This document shows positions 21,563-31,317 of a DNA stretch of 64,000 nt, piece by piece. The notes under the pieces were generated by a model. The model was not told the DNA's origin. It did no database searches and was given only the letters and a program-made list of their open reading frames with translations. The translations under genes and the position numbers were made by a program. Source of the stretch: Porphyra umbilicalis (taxonomy: Eukaryota; Rhodophyta; Bangiophyceae; Bangiales; Bangiaceae). The DNA is taken from contig KV919005.1 in the NCBI GenBank assembly GCA_002049455.2, forward strand, positions 1 to 64,000. Direction: 5' to 3'. Within the stretch, counting starts at the first letter, position 1; the number at the start of each line of letters is the position of its first letter.

Positions 21563-23200
21563 TTGTTCTGCGCAGCGCTTTAATCCCACTGACCGAAGGT
21601 AGACGTCCGTAAAGAGTAAATATGTCGAGAAGAAGCGTAAGCGTTTTGTTGCAGCGATCCCCTGACATTGGGAGGCTACTTAAAAGTTTCCTCATCCAGA
21701 AGTGCGATCTCTTGCGCGACTTTTGAGATTCGGTCTCACGAGATCCGGCAGTCCATCGAGTCGCGCGCTTCGCCAGTAGCCAATGAGCGCCTGTGCATGG
21801 GCACTCCCAAATTAAAGCGAGGGATGCCCTCGAAAGCCTCTCTGAGTGGCTCAAGCGCCATCGCACACCTACCCCCCCACCCTTCCCCCGCCGTCGCTGA
21901 CGTGCCTCCCGCGGTCGCCGTCGTGGGGCAGCGTTTGTGTGCCGCTGCACCGGTGGCCAAAGCGGACTATTCGCTCCAGAAAAGCAACGGCGCCGCCGGG
22001 GAGCGCTATGTGGGGGGGGGCGGGGGGGGGGGGGGGGGGGTTGAGCGAACAGCTGCTCCGCAACCGCTGTTGCGTTGCGTCGTCGGAGACGAGCTTCGCG
22101 CCGGCGGCGAAGAGCGCCGCACTGCACTTCAGCGCGTTGGCTGACGCCGCCAGCGACGGGCGTGCTCCAACCGCCGACGTGGTCGCGTACGCCGCACCCG
22201 CCGAGGCGAGCGGCGTCAGCGCTACGGCTGCACCCACCGCTGCCAGCGCCGGCGCTGCGATCGCAACAGTATTCGCCACGGCGCCTACATCCACCGCCCC
22301 GTTGCCGACCCCACAGCCCGCACGGGCCAACCGCGCCGGCCCACCACCAGAAGGGCCCGAGCGTGGGCGGGTGGGGGGGGAGGGGGGGCAGGGGACGGAG
22401 GCGGCACTGCGCTCAGACGGGGCGCGTGCGGGGGCGGTGGCAGCCGGCGCCTACAGCCAGGGCAGCATGCCGCCGACGCCGGTGGGCGTCCACCTGTGCA
22501 CATTAATCGGAGGCCGCTGCCAGTAAGTTGATATGGCTGACGCTTCTCAGATACTTGTTCACCGTGTAATCTCTTCCTTTGGTCAGCTGTCACTGTCCTT
22601 GCTCCTTATCCGTGCGGCATCTCGAAATCTCGCTCACGAGGCTGAAAACATAGCCTCCCTGTCCTTGCATTCCTCCCGATTTGGTCAGTCATAAATCGGG
22701 TGCTGTCGAAAATCGGGCGGATCGGATGCCCCTGATCGATACGAATGCGGAAGTGGGCATCAACGGGTGGGATGTGCTGCGCTTCGTGCTCCGATTTTTC
22801 TTCTGAGGACCCAAGGGCCACCCTCTGATACTTCTACGAAGTTTGGGGTCGATTGATGTACATGCGCCAAAACCAGAGCCGTTTGTCCATAGGACTAATA
22901 AGATGAGATAGACTTTAGGCGTGGGCTTTGTTGCCCAACCCCCCGCATGCGCATCGTCCGCCGCCCCCTCCTCCCACGGCAGCCGCCCCTTCGCGGCCGC
23001 CGGTCGGGTGTGGCGCGCCCGCGCGCCCCGCGCAGAGGGGCGTCGCGGTGGGGAGGGGGGCGTCTGGAAGCGCCGGCCGCTCTCCCCCCCGCGTCATGCG
23101 CGGGGGGCGGTCGGCGCGCGGCGCGCGGCAGTGGCGGCAGCGAGACGCCCCCGACGGAATGCGGGCCCGCGGGGCCGCCATGGATGGCGGCAGCACCAGC
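21563..23200. other. Low-complexity region, possible Ala-rich frame
   Basis: The minus-strand frame 22330-21869 (153 codons; VANTVAIAAPALAAVGAAVA ... SAALFAAGAKLVSDDATQQR) has protein-like text but no recognised family. It runs into a poly-Pro stretch opposite a long G tract near 22020-22040. Overlapping plus-strand frames are also open, so the coding strand cannot be decided. The remainder holds nothing supported. Confidence 0.25.
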
Positions 23201-23223
23201 CCCTGACAGTGTCGGCGGGGCGC

Positions 23224-23229
23224 TATAAA
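23224..23229 (+). promoter_or_regulatory. TATA box of the Apple-like gene
   Basis: TATAAA in a GC-rich setting, 160 bases before the ATG at 23389. A start site about 30 bases downstream would leave a leader of roughly 130 bases. Confidence 0.6.
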
Positions 23230-23388
23230 GCCGTCACCCGCGTTGACGGCAGTGGTCACCTCGTCGCTCCACCCCACTCTGCGCAGCGGCGAGCCTCTGC
23301 TTTGCCACTCCACCCCATTGACCACCCGCGCGCCGCCCGCTCCGCCCTCCGCCCCGCCATCACCGCCCCGCGCACAACCCGCACGACC

Positions 23389-23996
23389 ATGGGCGGCTTC
23401 CGCGCCGCCGCCGCCGTGGCCATCCTCGCCCTAGCGGCCTCCCTCGCCGCCGCCCAGTCGGTCCCCCCCCCCCCCCTGGCTGCCCTACGGCCGTCGCCGG
23501 CGACACGAGCGGCGCGCTGCTCAACAACGGCCCCCGCACCGACGCGTGCGGCACGTGCGCGGCCATCTGCGGCGGCTTCCCTGGCTGCAACGCCTACACG
23601 TGGGGGACGCCGACCTCCCGGCGCTCCGGGGAGTGTTGGCTCAAGCACGAGGACGGCCCGCTGGCCATCCGCCCGGGCACCGCCGCAGCCGGCGAGTGGG
23701 TGTCGGGCACCGTGCCGACAACGGCACGCAACGCGTGTCCGGCAGGCGCCGAGTGGCTCGCCGACGTTGACGGGGAGGTGCTCGTCATGCGCTCTGTGCC
23801 GACGTGCGTGTCGTGCGCGGCGGCGTGCCGGTCGACGGTCGGTTGCAACGTGTGGGTGTTTGGGTTTGCGGGCGCGGGGCCGCGCGTCGACCGCCAGTAC
23901 CAGTGTTGGTTGAAGCGGGTCACGCCGGGCTCGAAGACCGTGTACAAGGAGGGGAGCTTTGCGGCGGACAGCCCGTGGGTGAGTGGCCGCCTGTGA
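23389..23996 (+). CDS. Secreted protein with two Apple/PAN-like modules
   Basis: ATG 23389 opens a clear signal peptide (GGFRAAAAVAILALAASLAA) followed by a Pro stretch. Two similar Cys-rich modules follow, each with the order C...T/SC..C...C...GCN.....CWLK: first DACGTCAAICGGFPGCNAYT ... GECWLKHEDG, then TCVSCAAACRSTVGCNVWVF ... QCWLKRVTPG. Each closes with a similar W-V-S-G motif (EWVSGT, PWVSGR). The Cys and Trp spacing resembles PAN/Apple domains, which bind proteins or carbohydrates outside the cell. The modules lie one base out of frame with the ATG, and the switch falls in a 14-C run (23463-23476), best explained by a homopolymer length error. Stop TGA at 23994-23996. No intron. Confidence 0.7.
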
Positions 23997-24049
23997 CTGC
24001 CGGGTAAGAGGGGGGGATCGGCCAGAGGGCATTTTTTTGTTACTCTTTT

Positions 24050-24360
24050 CTGGGCGTATAGGGAAGCCGTCGGTTGCGGGTCTCTGGATGCTCGAAAGAG
24101 AGGGGGGAGGGTGCAAGAGGGGCGACTCTTGTCTCTCCTGTGATCAAACGCGACCGTTGCGCTTGACAGACACGTGTCCCAAAGATTGAGATATGGCGCG
24201 GGCACTCTCGCTCACAGCCAACCAATCTCTGCTGCGTGGGCACCCAGCAACCTTGTTGGCAGGCGCCCCGACCCTGCCCCGCTTCGTGCCCTACGCTGGC
24301 ACCGCGCTCGTTCCAAACGGCGGCGCTCGGCGCGACCGCGCTCGTCATGGCGACTGTGCG
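24050..24360. repeat. Diverged repeat, copy 1
   Basis: Direct partner of 27310-27600, about 3.25 kb downstream, with patchy identity including CACGTGTCC, GGGCACCCA and CGGCGCGACCG blocks. Possible remnant of a duplicated gene end or an old element. Confidence 0.5.
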
Positions 24361-27309
24361 GCAGCGTTGCACCCGCTTGCTTGTTCCTCACGTCGTCTGG
24401 CACCCGCCCGACTCCCCTCAGAATGGACTTTGGCCCACGGTCTGGGGGTGTCCCCTCACCCGTTGGCGGGTGCGGCTCGCCGCCGTCGCTGCTGCCGCCG
24501 CGGCCACCGCGCGGCGCACACGCCTCCCCCGCCCGCCGCCGCATGCCGCCTGCACGCACAGTATGTGACACCTGCGGCTGCCTGTCTACCGTCACGCACA
24601 GTAGCGCTCGTGGTCGCGACGCTGGTGCGGCCGTGCACGGCCTCCACGTGGATGCCACCTGGACGGTGTCGGCGGCCGCCAGCATGGCGATGATTGGTGT
24701 GACCGTCACTCTCCTGCGAGCAGCAGGGCAACCGCATGGCGGGAGGCCCGACCCACATGCACGACGTGAACGATATCCATGGAAGCCGTCGTGGCGCGCA
24801 CGCCGGCTAGTGCAGCCATCATGACTGCCAAGTATGGTCTCTCCTCCTCTCGACTCCCTCTAGGCCCGCCGTGGGATACCAATGGTAGCGCCTATCGCTG
24901 CTGCCGCTGAAGCCGAAGCCAAGCTGGGTGGGTGACACTTCCCCCACATCGACCATTGCCCGCCGCCTGATCGGGGTTGGGGCCCAGCCGGCCGGCTGCA
25001 CAGTTTGACACATTGATTCCGTGCTCGCAGCCGGCGCAATGGACGATGCCGAGATGGCGCGCACGCCCCTCCGTCGGAATCCATGCCGGTTGGCCGACCA
25101 GGAGGCACAGAGGACAACGTGGTACGACCAATTTTCTTCATTTTTGTTTGGCGATGTGACGACGCTCCCTGTAGACCTCGATCTCTATACACCCGTCCAT
25201 ATTGTCCGGTCGGCAACACACAGGCGGCCGCGGGCACGGGAGCCCTACAAGTCCAGCGTCGTCCAGCGACCGCCCGCCTCGGACAGACACGGCGCCGGCC
25301 TTTGGACGAGGCCAAACAGTCGCCGCAGCTTGCCGGCCGCACCCTCGCGGGCTGGGCAGTTCCCGTCGCATTCATAGTCACCATAGCCGGCTGGGAGCAC
25401 CGCGGTGGCGAGTGTGGCCGACCGCATCATGAAGACCTCCGACAGGCCGGCATCAGAGGTCGTGTTCCGCCGGGATGGGAACTCGGGGGCGCGGTTGGTG
25501 ATGCGACGCAGCGAGAATGTGACGTTGGGAACCATTGTGGCCTTGGTGGGAGTGGAGGGAGGATAGCGATTGCTTGGGGGAGAGGGGAACGGGGAGGGCA
25601 GGCTTGGAAGAAGGTGGATGGTGGGGTTGTGGGGGCGTTGGTGTGGAGGGCGCACGTGATGGTGGAGTGGTGAGTGATGCTGATGCTGGTCGGTTTCTGC
25701 TTCCGGCGATGCGGACGACTCCTCTTATGCCCAACCGTGGGGCGGAAGATCACGAGCAGCGACAGGTGCCCTGAAGCGGCAGGCCGGCAAGTTGCCCTAT
25801 GGCTACCATGGCGGCGAGGCAAGCGGGAGCTGAGGCACGATGGCGGATCCGGGCCGACAATCAGGAGGTGCGTCACGCATGGCTGCAGTGTGCGTGGCCA
25901 AATACCGTTATGGCCCCGCCCGAGGCGTGAGCGCCCGACAACGCGCAGTGCTTGTTCTGTACCAATCAGAAGGGCCATGCAAGGAGGCTACGTGCAGGTC
26001 GTCCGTCATGTTGGCACGTCCTCAATGTGTGTCCTGCCATCCATGCGAAAAGCTCCCGTGGCAACACCTCTGGAGAAGGGTGCCGACCTCAGCACGCTTG
26101 CGGATATCAACCATTGGACTCTATCATTGGCCGGCACATTCCCAGGTGGCTGTGCCAGTGGACAACGTTCGCGCGTTTTCCCGACGTTGATCGCGTCACG
26201 GACCGGCAGCGTGCCCCTCCCAGCCGCCCATTTCTATCGCTATGATGCTTGACCCGATTGTGTACGGGTCTTGGCGACGTGCACGAATTTCTGGTGCTCC
26301 TTCCCTGCGTCTTCTCTTGCGAGGAAGAGCTTGAGCCATGCCTATAAATACCAGTGCCACGACAGACGCCAGCTCAACCACCCGTGGCGATCGTCACTAT
26401 TCCCACTGCGGGCGTGGCAGGAAAACCCAACGGCTCTCTCACACAATCGGCAATCCCCCATGAATGGCCGTGCGTTTCCCTTGCCCGAGTCGCGCCAGCT
26501 CGAAAGCCCGACTCGAACTATACAGTACAGTGCGAGACCTCGGAGGAATGAAGGGCTGAGCTTAAGGCTGGCGGCTTTTGTGCCCGCAACAGCTTTTTGA
26601 CGCCGCGGTGCTCGCGCGCCGCGCCCTTTCGCGCGACCCGAGCGCGGGTGGCCGCGCGAGAACTGGCCTCTCGGTCGAGGCCTGTGAGCGCTGCCGCCAC
26701 TCCTGCTGCCCCTGTACTGTACTGAATTATACTCGCGTGTGTGTCAAACGCGCGTGCCCGCGGTTGCCGCTGGGCTTGCGCAGCGCGCAGCGGGGGGGGC
26801 GCCTCGCGCGTGGAGGCGGCGGGCGCGCGCGCAGCAGACAGCTCGGCTGTGGGATTTCCGGCCGCTGTCCGAAATCCCGCCGCCCGTGTCGATGCGGCCA
26901 CTCCGACCGGCCGGCGTCGTGCAGGCCCTGGGCGGGGGCGCCCGCCGCCAGCCGCTCGTGCCCGCCCCCACCATCCCCCCCCCCCCCCGATTCCCGCCCC
27001 CTCCCTCGCGAACGTCCAGGCTGCGCCCTCTGCCCGTTCCCCCTCCCCCCTCCAATGGGCACCCCCCTCTCTGAGGCCTGCCTAACCTCGTCATCCCCCC
27101 CCCCCCCTCGACTTGAGGCTACGCGCCCAGCGTTTTCGCGGCGGCACCCCCGCCCGCCCGCTCCGTGGGCGCGCGTATCTGCCCCGCCCCGCAGGTGGCG
27201 AGGCCTCCCGAAGCAGCGGGAAGCAAACTGCATGGCGGAGCCGTCGCGCCATGGCGGCGCGTAGTGGCGGTGGTGGTGGTGGGGGGGGCGGGGGGTTGGC
27301 TATGGCGTG

Positions 27310-27600
27310 CTGTACGTAGATGGGTCCCTGGGTGCTCGGAAAAGTTGAGAGGACGGCGGACACAAGCGGGACGTCGCTTCTCTCTTGTGTGGTCTGTCGC
27401 GATGGTCTCGCTTGGCAGGCACGTGTCCAAAAACGTTGAGCAGTGGACCAGACACGCCTGTTCCCAGCAACACAGTGTGCGCAACGTCGGGCACCCACCA
27501 ACCGTCATGGGGTGCAAGCGCACTGACGCTTCTCCCCTTTGCCACGCTGGCACCCCCCCCATTCCAGATGGTAGAGTTCGGCGCGACCGTGCCCGCCACG
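27310..27600. repeat. Diverged repeat, copy 2
   Basis: Direct partner of 24050-24360; see that entry for shared blocks. No open frame is conserved between the two copies. Confidence 0.5.
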
Positions 27601-28365
27601 GTTGCAGTGCGGGATTTTTCAGAGAACAGCTGTACCCCGGCAATCGAAACAGTGGCAATGAAATCGCGGACATTTGAAACACCTCGCTCGCAGCCCTCTG
27701 CTCCACACAGCGCTGGGGCCATAGATGGTGGCTGGCTTTTTCGCTCTGGGGCCACGGCGCTGTAGCCCTCTCACTCTGAGTACTCACTCAGCGACGAGAT
27801 ATGTACAGATACGACCATCTCTAGACGCGTGGCAGGCTATGGAACCGTGATGTGTCGTTCCGTTTCTGCCATCCCCCCGTGTTTCAAGTGGAGGGGCGCA
27901 GGCTCAGACAGCTGTTTGCTACAAGGCGGCGCGGTCACTCACGGCGCGGCCGTCGGAAAGTGTCTCGAACTCATCACCATGTGATGCGCCCAGCGCCGCG
28001 TAGACCCAGGAGTTGCATGAAGATGTGGTGTGTCGTTTCCTTCCTATCACTGCCCTCTGTCATGGCGGAGAGCGCCGACACAGGAGAATGCAGTGAAAAG
28101 TAAAAGTGATGGCGTGCGGTGTGTCCGTCGGAACTGGGCGAGGCGTATGGAGAGCAACTTGTTTCGCGGCGTTGCGGCGAGTTGCACCTGGGCTCCTACG
28201 CGTGCAAGAACGAGGGCTGCCCGCACCTGTGCTTGATTGCGACAGAGGCTTTGCGCACTGCCGCTCACCCAACGTCCCCACGACCTTCACCAGTAACATC
28301 CTCTATTTCCTCCGTCTTCTTGTGCCCGCAGCTGCTGCACACGGTCTTACTGCGTGCCAGAAGTG

Positions 28366-28371
28366 TATAAG
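28366..28371 (+). promoter_or_regulatory. TATA box of the Asn/Arg-rich protein gene
   Basis: TATAAG, 195 bases before ATG 28561, followed at the usual distance by pyrimidine-rich initiator-like sequence (CTCCTCAGTTG). Confidence 0.55.
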
Positions 28372-28560
28372 TGGGCTGCCGCCAGCTCCTCAGTTGCCAT
28401 TCCACTCCCACCATCTCATCCACCGCACGCACTCACCCATACGAAGCCACACTCCGCCAACCGCCCAACCGACCGACTTGTCTTGAAGGGCGCCATTGCG
28501 GGCAACGGGGCAGGAGAGGAAAGTCGAGGACGAGCGGCTATCGAGTTGGTGGGCAAGAAT

Positions 28561-29109
28561 ATGCTCGTGCTGTCCGTTGCTGTGGTTGCCTTGCTGGCCG
28601 TCACCGTGTCGGCCGACGAGCCGGCCGAGGTCAAGGCCACCACCACGGCCGCTACTGCCGCGTCGCCGCAGTCGGCGGCCATCGTTGCCCTCGAGGCGGC
28701 GTCCGACAAGATGGAAATGGCAGTGGTGGATGCGATGGCCGTGCCCGTCGAGGTCAGTGATGCCACCGACGCCGATGAGGTCGACGATGAAGAGGACGAG
28801 GCGGATCTCGACGCGACGGCGGCGGAGCACCAGCGCAACCGCCGCGGCAACAACCGTGGCGGCAACCGCCGCAACAACAACCGCCGTGGCAACCGCCGCA
28901 ACCGCCGCAACAACAACCGCCGCAGCCGTCGCAACAACAACCGCCGTGGCAACCGCCGTGGTAACCGACGCGGCAACCGCCGCAACAGCAACCGCCAGAA
29001 CAACCGCCGCAACAACAACCGCCAGAACAACCGCGGCGACAACAACCGCGGCGACAACAACCGCGACAACAACGACAGCCGCGTCAACAACGACAACCGC
29101 CGCAACTGA
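28561..29109 (+). CDS. Small secreted Asn/Arg-rich repeat protein
   Basis: 182 residues. ATG 28561 opens a good signal peptide (MLVLSVAVVALLAVTVSADE). Residues about 20-75 are Ala/Glu/Val rich and end in an acidic block (DADEVDDEEDEADLD). The C-terminal 100 residues consist almost only of Asn, Arg and Gly in short units (NRRGNRRN, NNNRRG, later RQNNRR and RGDNN), so a secreted acidic/basic bipolar protein. Such proteins can bind polyanions, minerals or cell-wall polysaccharide, but no function is proven. The repeat stays in frame over 300 bases, with synonymous changes between AAC/AAT-type and CGC/CGT codons, which favours real coding. Ends at TGA 29107-29109. Confidence 0.7.
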   Translation: MLVLSVAVVALLAVTVSADEPAEVKATTTAATAASPQSAAIVALEAASDKMEMAVVDAMAVPVEVSDATDADEVDDEEDEADLDATAAEHQRNRRGNNRGGNRRNNNRRGNRRNRRNNNRRSRRNNNRRGNRRGNRRGNRRNSNRQNNRRNNNRQNNRGDNNRGDNNRDNNDSRVNNDNRRN

Positions 29110-29481
29110 AGCAATTGCTTGAAGGGGCCGCAGCAAGCGCTGCTCTCAGAGGTGGTGTGCCAAAGATTGATTGCTCTCAGTGATTGATGCCTGCGTGCTT
29201 GGCCGCGGGCGACTGTTTGAGTCTTGTAGTTGGGCGGTGTCGCGGGGAGGAGCAGCACCATAAAACCAGTGCGTCTTGTGCAACCAGGCTTTGTCTGCGG
29301 GGCGGCGGCGGCGTGTGCCAGGATGGGGCTCGCGCGATGCCAAGGTGGTCGACAGCTGCTGACCGTACCGAGTGCCCATCGATGACGTTGCATGCGTCCG
29401 TTCAGTGGGAGCCGCACGGCGCGTCAAGACAGGTGGTTGACCCTGGCGTTGAAGCCAACTGCGATGTTATGTTCTGGTAGT
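29110..29481. other. Gap between convergent genes
   Basis: Shared 3' flank of the Asn/Arg-rich gene (plus) and the F-box gene (minus). No further structure seen. Confidence 0.4.
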
Positions 29482-30770
29482 CTAGTAGACGTACCGCACG
29501 CGCAAGCCCGAGTACACCCCCAGCAGCGCCTCCACCCCCGCCACTGTGTACGCGCCAGTCGCCCACAGGTTGTTGCTCTTGCCCGCCAGTGTCAAGCACA
29601 ACCGTCGTGGCGGCGGCCCCTGTTTTGCAAAATGGCGAGCGCGGCGGCCCTCACTGCCGCCGCCACCGCCTCCGCCGTTGCGGCCGGCTTCAATGCAGCT
29701 GTCGCCTCCCCTGCCACTGTTGGCGGCAGCTGCAGCGGCGGCCACAGGCGGCAAAACCGCCGCGACCAACGCGGCCAGTGCCGCATTGTCCACCGCACAA
29801 AAGGCGACGTTGAGGTCCGTCAGCGTTGCCGCCGACGCGGATGCGGCGAGCGCGTGGACGGATGCAGACGTGATGGACTCGTTGCCGAGAAGGGAGAGGG
29901 AGACGAGCCTGGAGGGGCGGGACGATACACACAAAGGAAAGGAGGGGAAACACAGGCAAGAGGTGGGGGCAGGGCGAGGAGGGTCACGGATGCGCGACTC
30001 AGCCAGAGGAAAGAACACGTAAAGTGGCAGACGAGCAAGCGCCGGCCTCGACCTGGCGTCGGTCAGAGAACGGCACCGGCAGTCACATGCAAGGCCACAA
30101 GAGACGCAACCCGTCCACACGTGCATGACTCTTGAGCACCCAACCGGTGCCCCCAGGTGCTCTCTCCAGCAGAGCTCCCCCCCAGTAGCAGCCACAACGT
30201 ACCCCCGCGCCACCCCCACCAGCCGCGTCACCGCACCGTCGCCCAGCCCCGACCACGAGAGGTCCACCACCGCCAGCCCCCCCCCCCTCCCCAGTCAATG
30301 CCGTCACTCATCCCACGGCAGTAGGGCAACGACAGCCGCACCAGCCCGACGCCCGAGCACCGCAACAGTGTCTGCACCGCCGCGTCGTCCACGTCGTCAC
30401 AGTAGGCGGCGGCGATCTCGTAGAGGCGGCGCAAAGCGCCCCCCTGCTTGGCCGACTTCACCGTTGGCTCGCCCGAGGCCGCCGCAGCGTCCTTGAGGAC
30501 CCCTCCGAGGACGCCGACCGGCACGCCGTCGGCCACCAGCACAGCCGGCGCCACCGCCGGGAGCGCCCACCGGAGCACGTGGCGGGGCGGGGTGTGGGGG
30601 CGGGAGATGCACAAGGTTGTCAGAGACGGGAGGTAAGTGGCGGTGATCAGCGTGTGGAGGCTGTGGCAGGTGGACGACAGCGCGAACAGCGCGGGGCTAA
30701 GCGCCCGGGGGGGGTGGAGGCGCGGCAAGATGAGCGCGAGGAGCACGTCGACCGGGAGCTGGTCGAGCAT
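29482..30770 (-). CDS. F-box / leucine-rich repeat protein, two exons
   Basis: ATG 30770 starts an F-box (MLDQLPVDVLLALILPRL ... ALFALSSTCHSLHTLITATY), the Skp1-binding part of SCF ubiquitin ligases. LRR-type repeats follow (DDAAVQTLLRCSGVGLVRLS, AVVDLSWSGLGDGAVTRLVG, LVSLSLLGNESITSASVHAL, TLTDLNVAFCAVDNAALAAL), so the protein should be an FBXL-type substrate adaptor. Exon 1 is 30770-30204. The intron 29909-30203 has donor GTACGT and acceptor CTCCAG. Exon 2 is 29908-29482 and restores the LRR frame across the junction. In exon 1 the frame changes at an 11-G run (30277-30287 on plus), best read as a homopolymer miscount. It shares a 547-bp upstream region with the divergent kinase gene. Confidence 0.7.
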
Positions 30771-31317
30771 CGTGGGCCAAGGGGATGGGAAACGAGCAGA
30801 GCAGGGAGACCGGGAGTGGGCTGGAAGAGCGGATGACAGCCAGCAAAAAAAAGCATGCGGGCAGCACCAGCAGAGGCGTATGGACAGGGAGAAGCAGACA
30901 AGCACTTCCTGCAGTGGCGACTGTGGCTGGGCGAGACCGTCCCGACACCGCGGCAGCCCAAGCAATGGATCAACGGCGGGGCGCTTGGCCGCGAGATTTG
31001 GCCAGATGTGCCTCGTGGTGGACAGAGTAGATCAAATTCAGAAACAATCTGGGAGTACCGGACCTCTGGGAGACCCTCTGCCCAGGATCCGCGGATCCGC
31101 GCACTGCGCTCCGCAGAGCTGCGTCGAGGCCCACGCCCGCGCCTCGTTCCCGGTCTGGCGGACTACACGAAGAACGCTCGGTCCGCGGTGGCTTGACTGC
31201 GTCAACTGCCCATCTGCATCCCATCTCGCTTTTCGACGGTCTCGCTTTGTGCTCTTTTCGTCCTCTCCTCCGGCCCCCGCCCTTTCTCGCGCGTCTTTTG
31301 CCGCCACCCGCGCCGCC
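30771..31317. promoter_or_regulatory. Shared upstream region of two divergent genes
   Basis: 547 bases between the F-box start (minus) and the dihydroxyacetone kinase start (plus). No clear TATA box was found. It holds a CTCTTTTCGTCCTCTCCTCC pyrimidine-rich leader just before the kinase ATG. Confidence 0.4.

Larger units (their letters stand above)
23997..28360. other. Long intergenic stretch with a diverged duplication
   Basis: No gene could be supported. About 24050-24360 and 27310-27600 are diverged direct copies of one another: both contain a tract ending GACAGACACGTGTCC or GGCAGGCACGTGTCC, then GGGCACCCA, CTGGCACC and CGGCGCGACCG. A TATA-like box (CTATAAATA) at 26342-26350 is followed by a short open frame, but no start codon or motif supports a gene. 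26730-27200 is GC rich with open frames on both strands. Confidence 0.35.

Noticed and set aside
26342-26551. Gene behind the TATA-like box at 26.34 kb
   Set aside because: No ATG opens the short frame and no further coding sequence follows.
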